DNA from: Cryphonectria parasitica EP155
Taxonomy: Eukaryota; Ascomycota; Sordariomycetes; Diaporthales; Cryphonectriaceae
Length of the DNA stretch: 64,000 nucleotides
Direction of reading: 5' to 3'
NCBI RefSeq assembly: GCF_011745365.1
Contig: NW_024468916.1
Location: 1,843,630-1,907,629, forward strand
Made by a program: the position numbers and the translations under genes
The notes under the pieces: generated by a model
Told to the model about the DNA's origin: nothing
What the model saw: only the letters and a program-made list of their open reading frames with translations
The model's database searches: none
In this document: positions 12,101 to 23,559 of the stretch, in pieces
Position numbering within the stretch: the first letter of the stretch is position 1
Layout: each line of letters begins with the position of its first letter

Positions 12101-14536
12101 TGGGGGCCGAGTCAATCTTTGTCCTTGATGGGGGCTAAGTTCAAGACATGCAAGAACGGAGAGAATCCCTGATGCATACTTGGATCTGTGACGAGGCTGC
12201 CAGGGGTACTCGATACGAAACAATACGCGCTTCCGTTCGAGCTTCAACTATCCTGAAGGAGGACTAAGAATTCGCCCCTGGCGTGCGACCAACTAACTAC
12301 CCCTATATGTCCTGCTAACTATGCTCAAAAATTTGCAGCATAATTATTTGGATATGCTCGGGACCTCTGCGAGATCTCGGGCGTTAGAATGCATTTCACC
12401 AATAAGGAACAAAAAGGCCAGTTTTGTATGGCCAGTTCTTCAATCAGAGAAACCATATTTCCCCCTCCTTTGTGCCGTATATACTTATTCCATTTTCACA
12501 TTAATACGCAAAGCAAGTCCGCCTATGGGACGATAGCGAGTGGCTCAGTGCCCGTAAATAGGTTTTGAAGGACCCGGCCTCTCACATGTGGACTTCAACC
12601 TGGTGAGAAAAGAACTCATGCATAGGTCTCTTGATTGAATTCTATGATGACCGAATCACATTTCTAGCATTTGAACAACATGTGTTTATGATTTCCCACC
12701 CGAATTCTGCCTCACGAAAGCAGACAAAAGCCTCGTTGCTGTGGACTAGGGATGGATAAACTCGACCGCTATGTAAGTGAGCAGAGCTGGACAACCAAAA
12801 CATGTAAGATTTAGAAAGTATGGAAAGTATTGCGAATCACCTTTTCCTTTGTTTTAGGATGCTCCAACTTTGCCTCAATCAGCACCAAATTATCACTCAC
12901 CTTTATGAAGCAGTCAGAGTCCAGCACAGTACCTAAAGTGTCTCGGGGAAAAAAGAGAAACAAAGAAAAGAAAAGAAAATATGCTCAGCACCGTACCTCG
13001 GTCATGCCAGATATTCCAGCTAGCTATGTCCTGTGTTTACCAACAACAAGCCTGTCTCATCGATGATTCATGAGCGTCTTGTTCGGAGCTGTGCTCGTCT
13101 AGTCTTCATCGAGTTATACGTCGTGGAAGACTCGATAAAGTCAGCACTCAGAGACAGCTCGGCTACTCTCCCCGACAAAGCTTGCCATGGATTGATTACC
13201 GGTTACGATCTGAGCAAAAAAAAAAATAAAAAAGGTGTGGCAGCGCCAGCGGACCATCCCATGGCGTTGTTCGATATAGTCGTTCTTTCTTTTTAAGCTG
13301 CGCCCTGTGGCATGAGATGTAAAGTGTCTGGCACTGATTTACGCTATCAAGTATAAAATGGCACTCGTCATTATGTTTGAGTACCGGGGATCGCTTGATA
13401 TTGAGCTAGCCGCACGAGCTGCTGAGCAAATGATCAACTTGAGGGCTGTAGACCAAGCTCTATTAGTTGAGGAGAAGACATGCACTTTCTGTACCAGCTC
13501 ATGATATCCCAGACCGAACTCCCACGGTGAAATATACTTTCTTCGAATGCTAGATTATGGTATGGCCACTACCTAAGGCATATGTAAGAGCTTTCAGGGT
13601 TACGCTACCGACGATTTGAATTAAAGATGCTTACTTGGTACGCTCATCACAAGCAATGTGTCGCTAGAGCTCCGAAGGGGAGTTCTTGGCTACTTGCGCG
13701 TGGGCAGGTTGGTGACGGGACTGACTAACTTGGACTTTCAAGTAGACTATCTGCTTTTCAGAGATCGGGCCAGCTGTTATGTTTGAGAATTGACATGTGT
13801 GTGAGGGCAAAAAGATTGCATTTCTGAGCGCTGAAGAAGAAAGAGAAAAGAAGAGAAAAACGCCACGAGGCCAGCTATCCGAGGCTATCAACAGGTCTGG
13901 CTGTTGGCTGGCTGGAGGGGCCGTGCACGGCCCTGGGCCAGTGACTCACTGGCCCTCGCACAACATGTCTTTGGGCTAGCCTTGTTATTTATCAGCCAAG
14001 TATCTTCTCTTTTCTTTTATGTTCCATAGGCACTTGAAATAGGCAGTTTTGGAAGCAAAGTCCATGTTGTGTCATTTCCTGCCTGTGGCGAAAGTGAAAC
14101 GATTCATAGTCTTAGCTGTGTTCACAATCACAAAGTCTCCCAATTTGCAATGGTATCTCTGACAAGCTAGGCCAATCTATGGAACCTGCATGTGTGTCTT
14201 GGAAAGACTCTAGGCTTCTGCTTCCAGCTTCTGCTTCCAGAATGTGAATGCTCGTACTGGTCTGCCTCCCCCAAAGACCCCAAGTCTGTGTGCTGTGTGG
14301 TACTTTCTCTCCAAGGCTGTCCATTCCTATGCTGAAAGAACATGTTGGGTATATAACGCCGTTCTGAAAATGCGAATATGCTGATGGCTGTATGCAGTCT
14401 GTCTGTCCGTCCGTCTCTTTCTCTTGTCATGATTATAAATGAGAAATGCTCAAAAGGAAAAGGAAAAGAAAACAAAAGGCTTTAGTGATATGCAAAATGA
14501 TGCTCCTTGGAAATGCTGAAAAGTCGTTTACCCTTT
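6105..14536. other. Gene-poor stretch of 8.4 kb
   Basis: No frame longer than 143 codons and no chain of splice-compatible frames with recognisable protein sequence was found. The first few hundred bases should contain the promoter and leader of the large minus-strand gene ending at 6104. Simple-sequence features include a CT run near 8795-8815, T/A runs near 9645-9655 and 10365-10395, a T/G-rich patch at 9825-9850 and an A run at 13216-13228. No tRNA B-box with a pairing T-arm was found by eye. A non-coding RNA or a decayed transposon cannot be excluded. Confidence 0.55.
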
Positions 14537-15544
14537 TCACTTGCCACCCTTCAGTTTCGCCCACCAGCTGTGCTTCGCACCGCGGGCCCGAAACCCCTTC
14601 AGCTGCTCACCCACGGGGCTGGGTGGCACCGAGTCCTCCGGGCATTCGATCTCGAGGTCCAGGCGGTACCGTCGTACGCTGCCGCCGTCGTCATCGAAGC
14701 CGACTCGGCGATTAGCTTTGGGCACGAAACACTCCGGAACCATGTTGCGCATGACCCACCCGCGCACACCTCTGCTGGCAGCGTCGATGGCGGCATACTC
14801 GAGACGGCGGGTGCGGTCTGATGTCCAGTAATGGGTCGTCTGCGGAGGGACGTGAAGGGATAGGGGGGAGGTAGGCGGGTCGGCATGGTGGTAGGGGTCA
14901 TGCTCCGATGACGACTCTGGGCGCTCGTCGTTGCAGTTGGCATTGGCGGTGTTGACTTTCAGAATAACGGGGGCGAGGTCTATACTTGGGCGGGCTGATG
15001 ATGATGATGACGGCTCCTGGCTGTCTAGGTGTTCTGGCGATGGGAATTGGAAATATGAATGCTTGCGATTGAGATTCTGTTGTTGCTGCTGGCTGAGCGA
15101 TGTCGGGCGAGACAAGGTCAGGCTGGACCGGCCCGGCACGTATGAGAGCGGGCCGCCTGCGCCGGAGCGTTTGAGGGCCGGCCGTCTTTGGCTCCGGTCC
15201 ATTCTCGGCGGTGAGGGTGAGGTCTGCTTGGCGCTGCGCCGTCGTCTTTTGGCCGAATGTGAGCTGTGTGGTGGAGGAGGGGTACTAGACTCATAACCAG
15301 AGTCCTGGCGGACCATCTGGAACGACGCAGGGCGACTGTCGGGACCCTCTCGCTGGGACGGCCTTGTCCTTCTGAAGAGAAGCTCCATTGAGCAGGGCAT
15401 TACTGGGCTTTTTGCGGTTGAGGAAGCTTTGGTTTCCGGCGGGTGATTTGGATCGTACAACTCAATGTCCTGGAAGGAGTGGTATGTTGTCGTCGAGTAA
15501 AAGCTTGCTCTCGAGTGAGACCGAGGTTCTGGTGATGCGGCCAT
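14537..15544 (-). CDS. Conserved fungal protein of unknown function
   Basis: A single exon of 335 aa. I start at the ATG at 15544 because it follows CAACA (a good fungal start context), although the frame is open a little further upstream from a TTG. The N-terminal two thirds are Ser/Pro/Arg-rich and look disordered, with a basic stretch SAKRRRRSAK near residue 100 that could be a nuclear signal. The C-terminal ~100 residues are ordered: HYWTSDRTRRLEYAAIDAAS, then RGVRGWVMRNMVPECFVPK, then a VGFDDDGGSVRRYRLDLE segment. From memory, this C-terminal block recurs in many filamentous ascomycete hypothetical proteins, but I know of no assigned function. The gene is divergent from the eL36 gene. 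Confidence 0.82.
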   Translation of the reverse strand: MAASPEPRSHSRASFYSTTTYHSFQDIELYDPNHPPETKASSTAKSPVMPCSMELLFRRTRPSQREGPDSRPASFQMVRQDSGYESSTPPPPHSSHSAKRRRRSAKQTSPSPPRMDRSQRRPALKRSGAGGPLSYVPGRSSLTLSRPTSLSQQQQQNLNRKHSYFQFPSPEHLDSQEPSSSSSARPSIDLAPVILKVNTANANCNDERPESSSEHDPYHHADPPTSPLSLHVPPQTTHYWTSDRTRRLEYAAIDAASRGVRGWVMRNMVPECFVPKANRRVGFDDDGGSVRRYRLDLEIECPEDSVPPSPVGEQLKGFRARGAKHSWWAKLKGGK

Positions 15545-17318
15545 TGTTGTTGGTGGAGAGCGCAGGTGAGCGCCGTGACATGGGAAGTGGTTGGCTTGAT
15601 GTTCCTGCTTGATTTCGATAGAGGCTCCCTCACATATCCTGCTGAACAACTCGCAACTCTCGACAAAAGAAATTCGGTATCCCCGTGGGAGGGCAGACAG
15701 GGAGGAAGATTTCGTCGCTCTATTATGGCTCTGGCCTCATGCGGCCACACAGGTCTCTGTGGAGCTCGCCAGCCGCCTCGCTTGCTGCAATCGTCAACCT
15801 CTACCCCTGAATGCTGAAGCTGCTGAACTCTTGCCCCGGGGAAATAGGAAGGTTTCTTCACGTTGTGGGGGAGTTGCGGTCAATCACTTTGTGTTGAGCA
15901 GGAGTGAGAACTCAGGGGCTGCAAAAAAGGATTGAAGAGATCGTGAAAGTGATTTTGTCATTGTCCCCCTCTCGACTGTGCGGGTCGTCCGGTCTTCACC
16001 GGGGGAGGGGGGAAGAGAGTCTTGAGTTGTCGTATCTCGCGTCGAGATGCCAAGACCACTCTGCGACTGCAGCGTCTCTAAGTAATATTTATCTGCCCAG
16101 GCCATCGGTCGCGTGTTTATCCCTCGGGTGTTCAAGGGCTCACGAGATTGGCCGAGGGGGAGGCGAAGACGGAGGACAGCAGCGCTTCTATTGGCGCTTG
16201 AGTCTTGAACCTGCTGCGCATGTGCTACTGGAACCTGCAGTAGGCGCACGCCAAGTTGCATGCGTACTGGGGGGGGCTGAATGCAGGCCGGGATTTCTGG
16301 TGTGGAGGGGTGGGTGGTTTAGGTATGAGCACACCTGCCGCTGCCGCCCCCCCTGACCAAGAGTCTCCGTGACCGCTGTTCTTCCATGGCTGAACGAGAC
16401 ATGTTCAGGTCCAGCATAGCCGAAGGCAAACACATTACTTGTGCACAGAGTCGCAGCCGACAGTAACACGCAGGATTGGACTTCGGCTTCGAGATTCGTA
16501 AACGGCAGTTCCGCAACTCTGAGAATGATCAGGTGTCCAGGCAATAGACTGGAAAGGATCCATCCCGACAGCTTTGGGCGTTCAGCGGTCAACAAGAGAC
16601 GTTCGAATCACACGAAAGACGCTCTTTGATGAAGACTACAGTAACCGAGAAAGGGCAGAGTATCCGGAGCCCCTCCCGCGGGTCCCAAGATCCGCCCCAC
16701 GCCACGATCCACCGGGCGCTAAAACCGGGCGGGAGCGGTCAGGAAAAGATCCAGAAACCATTGAAATGGAAGCCAAAAAGAAGAAAGAGAAGGGGAAAAA
16801 GGGCGCACTCCTCAGAGTGAAAACATTGATGGGTTTTGCGAAGAGTGAGGGGCAATGCTGGTTTGAGTAGACTGGGCTGATGGGAGAGACGATGCCGGGC
16901 TCCAAGGAGCAAGAAGGAAGAAATGCCGGACGGAGTACAAGTAGTGTGCAACAGCTGATCTAAGTTTGTGAAGGTGCGTGTCGAATCTGTCGTCACGTGG
17001 TGGATCAATACTGGGATCAACCAGGTTGCTCTCAGAGAGAAAAAGTGAAGGCTCGACGCACCATTCTTGCTGACTCATTTTCGAGTGTATGAGGTATGGC
17101 GCTGTGCTGACTGAGCAAAAAAAAACTGTGCCTCGACGTTGGCGCCACATGTGGCTGAGCCGTAGCCCCACAATCGGGCGCAGGAATTTCGAAACCCACC
17201 CTTTCAATTGTGCAGGATTTTGCCCTTCGCCATCGTCAACTTGCCAGACTTCGACCTGCCACCTCGCACGCTTCGACATCCACAACCTCCCTCAACCATC
17301 TCGAAGCAGCATATCAAA
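15545..17318. promoter_or_regulatory. Divergent intergenic region between the unknown gene and the eL36 gene
   Basis: About 1.8 kb lies between two divergent start codons. The ~120 bp upstream of 17319 is a pyrimidine-rich leader, as expected for a highly expressed ribosomal protein gene. Frames of about 150 codons here (for example minus strand 16812-17285) are not supported by composition or motifs. No other gene is seen. Confidence 0.6.
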
Positions 17319-17958
17319 ATGGCCGCTACTAAGGGTGCGCCTCGCTCCGGCCTCATTGTCGTAAGTCTCCCCTCGAGCCTTGTTGCGGACGTAAAATGGC
17401 AATCGAGCAAAACTCTGTTTTTTGTGTTGTGGATCATCACCAAATCGCTTCCTCTGCCCAGCGGAGTAAGAGTACGATGCTGACAATCTCAATATAGGGC
17501 ATCAACCATGGACACGTAAGAACTCCTCCAACTCCTCTCACGCTCGATGATAGATGAAGTCGACAAGCGCATGCGATCGATATCGATACCGACCCCGATG
17601 TCAACACGAACACCGGCTGACCCTGCCTTAGAAAACCACCCCCCGCGTCGCCAGCAAGCGCGTGAGCCGCATGAAGGGTCGCTCTAGCAAGCGCACTGAC
17701 TTCGTGCGCTCGCTCATCAAGGAGGTTGCCGGTCTGGCTCCCTACGAGAAGCGCATCGTCGAGTTGATCCGCAACGGAAAGGACAAGCGCAGCCGAAAGC
17801 TCGCTAAGAAGAGAGTATGTTCTATAACAACAAATGGTCTCAGGATTGTGTATTGCAGGAGGGGCTAACCATTTTTCTAGCTGGGAACTTTCGGCCGTTC
17901 CAAGGCCAAGGTGGAGGAGCTGCAGCGGATGATCGCCGAGTCTCGTCGTGCTCACTAA
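17319..17958 (+). CDS. RPL36: 60S ribosomal protein eL36 (4 exons)
   Basis: Exons are 17319-17360, 17498-17515, 17632-17814 and 17881-17958, all joined in phase 0, giving 106 aa. The protein starts [14 protein letters not shown], then GINHGH from an 18 bp micro-exon, then the core [20 protein letters not shown] and [20 protein letters not shown]. It ends [20 protein letters not shown] followed by Ala-His. Length and sequence match the eL36 family, a component of the large ribosomal subunit. The introns are 137, 116 and 66 bp with GTAAGT, GTAAGA and GTATGT donors and TAG acceptors. The second exon is unusually small, so automatic gene callers may miss it. Confidence 0.97.
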
Positions 17959-20902
17959 ATCGTGTCGACGAGTGCTGCCCTCTGATGGGTATTACGCATG
18001 GCCCAGGCGTTTGGCGCAGTATACCCGATGGGTGGATCAAGATGCTGGCTACGACCTACATGTGGACGGCGATGAAGCAGGCAGAACGCATCCAGGCCTT
18101 CCTACGTGTGGAGTGAGCGGTACCAGAAGACTCGGGTCGCAGGGTTGCGAACACACAAAAAACGAGGATGGCGAGAGGAATTGACTTGATGAGCCCGGGT
18201 AGATGTCCAAACAACAATTCTTTCTTCTGAAGTGTTGTCCGTCTTTGTCTTGATGCATGCAAGCCATTCACACATTCTGAATCTCGTGCTCGTTTAATGT
18301 GTCAGGATACCGACCAGGTGATGGCGGCGACGACTTTGGCCCTTAACTGTAGACGCTGCTGCCGAGCATTTGCATGCCCCTAGTCTTGAATACGGGCGGC
18401 TTCTGTCAGGCGTCTGCGTCCCTTGAGGCATATTTTGATGTGGTGGCTGCAGGCAAATCATCACTCCAAGTTCATGTGATCGCATTTTGAAAGCTTGCCC
18501 ATCGCTGCTTGTCTTCCCCTCATCTCTGCAGACATGTACCGACAGTACTTGTGACACCTCCGCTTCTTCCCACCTGAGCGTCGATACCAATGTGCACACA
18601 GAAGAGGTCTTCATATATTGTCTTTAAAACGCAGACTCGGATCAGGCTAATTACTCGATTTTTTGCAAGATCATCCCACCTTCTTCTCGAACAGAAATCC
18701 TCGGCTACTCTCTTCCGGTTACCAGTTACTCTTACCGTGGGAAATGGGACGCTTCTGTCCATTTAGGATTGGCTCAGCAACGGACAGACTCATGGACTCC
18801 AATTTGGGACAATGATGCCCAGCACTTGAGAAAAGTGCTGATGGGTCTATCCGACAACATACGCTCCATGTCTCGAAAGCCGGACCTCGTAGCATCAAGG
18901 TTCGCTGCGGCCTTCACGAGATATGAAATGTGGGAAAATAGACGTTGATACGCCTCGCCCTGTGACTTTTCTGTTAAGACCACACAGCCACCAACAAGCC
19001 TAAAGTAAGCACTTTCAAGCTTTTTTTGTGCCTTCCACAATAGTCTCCGCATCATCATCATTCTTTCTATGCTCGAAGTACTCTCTGATCCTCCTCATGC
19101 GATTACGGAGGATAGAGATACAGAGGTTATCGCCAGGACGAAAACAATCGGGACAAAACAAGTGGCTTATATTACGCGAGACTATGGGACGTGGCTCCTC
19201 GAATTGGCCTGCTTCCTGGGCTTCTTGACGCCTCATTTGTTGTGGATGAATATGAGGAGCTGCAGATAAACCAATAATATCGTACTATAACAGCCTGTCA
19301 AGACACAATGAAGGCTACCTCTGATCTTACATGTGATCATGTCGACTTTGCACCATCAAGGCTGGTGGCTTGGGACTCGCTGGACATTTACCACAGCCCC
19401 CCTTGAAGGCGGAGGGAAGGGGGACTTCGGGAAACATTTCTGTTCCAGCCAGATGCATCACTCATCTCGATGAGACGTAGATCATCGCGCACCATCACAT
19501 GAACGCCCTTCAGAAGAACCACCTCGGCTCCTCGTCTCTTCGTCTCCTGCACCTCACAGCCATAGAGGGCATAATTACCACGTTGCAATAATATAACATA
19601 GTATCATTGTGCTCAATGTCGATCTCCTCATCGGTGAAACTCTTGATTCACTGGGGTCAGCTGTCCTGTCCTTTCACATGTGTGCCAGCCGAGCTTACTT
19701 GGTCGGGTGTGTTACATCGCTGCGGCGAGGCGCTGGGAGGCTGACACCATCCGGTACCAATCGTCGCCTAACGCGCCTCAACCCATGAAATAGACTGCAC
19801 TGCACTCATCTCTGCTCCGGCCAGCGCTTGTGGTTGCAACCACCATCATTGAGGACTGGTGCATCGCAACAGTGCTCACAAGCCTTGAGCCTGGCCGGTT
19901 GGTGTCTCTGATCGGCGAGTGTAAATTTCTCGTGGGCCATTTTGACTTACCTGCTGACTCCTTGAGTATGTATCCATGCAAGCGAGTGCCCATCTACATG
20001 CCCTCTTGCGTAGCCAAATTTGACCTCACAACTGAGCCCCGTTCGCCTGCCGGAAACACCACCGTAAAGTAGACTACACCGGATCCCCTCTAAGATTTAT
20101 GGCCGAGTCCTAGTGCTTTTGTCAAGCCAAATATAATGGGCTGGTGTACCGTCAGGGACGGCACTGGCCTCTGTGCCAAGGTGCTCGACATCAACTGCCT
20201 CTGTGGGAGCAACGGCATTGCTGGATGGACAGGATCAGGATAGAGATTCAAAGGTGGGAGATCATCTCCTTGCTGTTGATGGGTAGCTTGTCAGCGGTGT
20301 TTCTACAGACTCTACGGTGATTGATTCTTACCATAGATCGGATCTTATGGGCATCGTCCTGGAATCAAAGGCGACGGCTATGGGAGCTTTGCGATTAAAG
20401 GAGCCAGGCCAGGTTCCGTGATGCCTGGACCTTTGATGAGATACCTGCGCGTCATACGAGACTTGTTATTTGGGAGCTGCAAAAGTACACCTCTTATGTA
20501 GATCGTTGATGACCAATTAATGAACAGCCCTGGGGGAAATAGACTAGAATTGCACCGTAAAGTATCTTTTTGTGGCAGCAGTCGATATAGCAGCAATATC
20601 GTGAAATCGTTGGTACATGACAAACTGAAACAGGACCAATCCGCGCCCGTGGGTCGTGTATGGGCGTGTCGCTGCGTGGAATGTGGTGAAGTTCAAAAGG
20701 CAACCGGAATGAAAAACACCAGAAAGACTCGAGAATCATACACGTGTATGGCCAGGGCATTCATCTGAAGAGCATAAGACTTCAAGCCGGACTTATTGCC
20801 CTGGTTTTAGAGCACGCCTGACCCTCCTAATTCACAAGCTGATCTCGGGTCTACTTGAGCATTCGTTACGCAAGTTGGCTTGAGAAGTTTATCTTGACGA
20901 TC
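17959..20902. other. Intergenic stretch, no gene seen
   Basis: About 2.9 kb holds only short frames (under 110 codons) without recognisable motifs or consistent splice chains. The first part contains the eL36 3' untranslated region, and the last few hundred bases should hold the promoter of the hydrolase-like gene. Confidence 0.6.
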
Positions 20903-22559
20903 ATGCCGTGGCTCTCCACTCCCAAGATCTCACCAGATGGATCTCCTCGAAGCAAGCCAACTTCCAAATTCAGTGGGAAGTTAACGCCGCCAGCGGCTCA
21001 GTCCGATCTGTCTCCTTCGATAACCTATATCCCGGCCTTGATCGATGGAGCGTGCGGGACAACGTCTAATACACAACGCTCTGTGGCCCAGCAGCTGCAG
21101 AGCAACATTTCTCATACCGTACACCTGCTGCCAACGCTGATAAGAGAGGCTGTCTTTATCAGAATTAACATATTTGAGACGATCCAGCATGTAGCGCTCG
21201 CGCTGTTCGAGATTTACATGCTCATCTTTGTGATTCCGCTCTTGTTGTGTCTGCCTGGCGCCTTGTTCATAGTCTGGATCGGATGCTGCAGCGCTTTGAT
21301 CATGGGAATAACATGGCACTTGAATCGCAGTGGTGCTAGCGGCGAAGTCCTCCGCTCACCGTCACCAGCAGCAGCTGGATGGATGATTGGGCAGGATATC
21401 GATGATGAGCGTTGGTTCTTTGTTGCGGGGATGGGCACAAGGTAAGTAAGACTGATCCGCTCACATACTAGAATATTTGTAGTAATATCCCGCACCGTGA
21501 AGCTCGAGGTCTCTCGCCAAAGAAACGCTCCCTACCTTGGCCAGGCTATTCAACAGGACAATCACGGCAGTACACGCACCTGGATATGGGCTTCCGTTTG
21601 ATCTGGTTCTCGCGCTTCTTCAGCAATCTCTCAACATCATGATCCCTTTTGCTTCTTCTCGTACCTTATATACACAGGTCCGGACCGCGCTGTTGGACAA
21701 GCATAATAGACGAACTGTCATTATGGCTCACAATATTGGCGCTATGACAACATCCCATGTCCTTCGGCAACTTTACACCGATGTGCCAACTGAAAAGCTG
21801 TCAAAGCTAGAGATATACACCTTTGGCGCGGCTGCCACCGACTTCCCCATGCCCTTGGGTGATCGTCCTGTTGAGACAAAAAAGACCGGCGGTCAGGTCC
21901 ACGCGCCAGAGCTTGTAGCAATGAATTCCGGTCCGCACATTGAACATTTTGCCTTTACTAAAGACCCTTTTGCGCAGATTGGGGTTCTGCGGAGCGTCAG
22001 AGAGAATCTACAAGGCCGCTTCTGTGGATCTGTGTTCGTGTTGGATTGCGCTGGCACAGCGCATCACGGGGTCGGCGCTCTGAGAGGGGACACGAAACCA
22101 AAACGTACTGGAAGGCTTACCGCTGCATCTATCAAGGCGAAAATCTCGTCTCGCTCGGTTATGTCGCTGAACGACTACATGTCTTGCTTGTTCCCCGACC
22201 AGTCTCAACTCAGCCCTTCTGTCAAGGCATGTGGCACGCAGAACCGCAGCATCCTTGATAATTTCATGCATATCGACCGAGATCTTGCAGAGAAGCGTGA
22301 GTTTGCCGCCTTAGCCAAGGACTCGGCCTTACAGAGCACCAGGGGCGAGAAGAAGAGGCTGAGCTGGACAGGGCTCGGCGCCACCGCGAATGATTCGAAA
22401 GGGAACATCTCCGGGTTGGTCGGGTTGGAAATGGCGAGGAAGGGCTGCAAGGACTGCAATGGCCACCGAGGCAGGGAAGTCAGTTGGCTGGTGAGATATG
22501 TGTGCATTCCAAGTCATTGCAATACGGAGCACAAAGCCGCCGGGACGAGGTTGACTTGA
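20903..22559 (+). CDS. Alpha/beta-hydrolase (lipase-like) membrane-associated protein lacking the nucleophile Ser (2 exons)
   Basis: Exon 1 is 20903-21441 and exon 2 is 21503-22559, giving 531 aa. The start is the ATG giving MPWLSTPKIS; the frame upstream has only TTG. A long hydrophobic region near residues 105-145 (FEIYMLIFVIPLLLCLPGAL) predicts one or two membrane segments. Then come DDERWFFVAGMGT, LARLFNRTITAVHAPGYGLP and the strand-elbow VIMAHNIGAM around residue 257. Next are KLEIYTFGAAATDF and PHIEHFAFTKDPFAQIGVLR, with a candidate late His. This is the order of a fungal lipase-like fold, but the elbow has Asn where G/H-x-S-x-G is expected. The only acceptor that keeps the frame ends GTGAAG (61 bp intron); two better YAG sites upstream would break it. 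It may be an inactive paralogue or a decaying gene. Confidence 0.7.
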
Positions 22560-22889
22560 AATGAGTGAAGTGAAATATGATTAGAGGTTTTTCTCACGGG
22601 GTGGAACGGCTTGGAAATCCATCACTGTAAGAGTAGAAGGCTGTTCTGCACCGGGTCACGAGAAACTTATACAATATGGGCTATAGAGGGAAGTCGGTAA
22701 GGACCGGTTTTGGGCCCAGAGAAGTTGTTTAATATTTAATATGTACAGAGTAATTACCAAACCACTTATTTTTGTTGCTGAACACACCCGTATCAACATA
22801 GGAACTGATACAAGGTGCCTGAGTATAAGCATCAGGAGCTAATTCATCCCCTCTGCCCTATCTCAAATGATAGCCGTGTCGTGTTGCAC

Positions 22890-23559
22890 TTAGAGAAGCC
22901 CAGACAGAAGGCTGGAGACAGTGCCGAGAACGGAGTTGACAAGACCCTCAACCTCCGCAAGCAGTCCACCGACAACGAGGTCCAGAGACTTGATCAGGCT
23001 TCCGAGAACGACCAGGAGAGGCTGCAGGATGGTTTGGAGGTCGTCCACTGCGAGTGATACAATTAGTCGGCAGTCATTGTGAGTGGTTGGGTAGAAAGGA
23101 TGTCTTACCGAGGCCAACCTTGGCAACGACAGACTTGACAGTGTACACAATCTCAGAAACGAGACCCAGAACAGTGCTCACGAGCTCAGTTCCATCGATG
23201 TCCCAGAAAGCGCTAGTGGCGGCGGCCTTAGTGGCGGCGTGAAGGGTGTCGGTGATTCCCTCCAGGTCGGGAGACAGCGCCTTGATGGCAGCGGTCTGCT
23301 CAACGGCGGTGGGGTTCTCAGCAATGGAGACGACGGTGGAGTCTGCATTGCGTCAGTATTATTTTGCTTTCTGAACAACTCAGGGATTACTGCTTTCAGA
23401 CATACTGATAGAGGAAGTGTAAGTCTTGATGGTCTCCGTCAGAGTGCTGATGGTAACCGTCGTGTCGCGCTCGACCAGGGCACCGGCACCAACGCGACCG
23501 GTGCTGGCGGCGAAAGCGCCGGCGGCCAGGGAGAAGAGGGAGAAGAATGAAGCCTTCAT
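22890..23559 (-). CDS. Small secreted protein, function unknown (3 exons)
   Basis: Exons are 23559-23406, 23342-23109 and 23047-22890. Introns of 63 and 61 bp have GTATGT and GTAAGA donors and CAG acceptors, and join in phase 1 each. The product is 181 aa. Residues 1-17 (MKASFFSLFSLAAGAFA) form a clear signal peptide, followed by ASTGRVGAGALVERD, which may contain a propeptide processing site. The mature part is Thr/Val/Leu/Ser-rich with repeated amphipathic helices (LQTILQPLLVVLGSLIKSLD, then LLAEVEGLVNSVLGTVSSLL) and no cysteine. This resembles hydrophobic surface-binding or cell-wall-associated proteins more than disulfide-rich effectors. It is convergent with the hydrolase-like gene, 330 bp apart. 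I do not recognise a named family. Confidence 0.8.

Noticed and set aside
16602..16640. GTTCGAATCAC resembling a tRNA B-box
   Set aside because: No complementary T-arm and no D-arm at the right distance.
17516..17631. Possible C/D snoRNA inside eL36 intron 2 (ATGATAGATGA ... CTGA)
   Set aside because: The C box deviates from RTGATGA and no terminal stem brackets the boxes.
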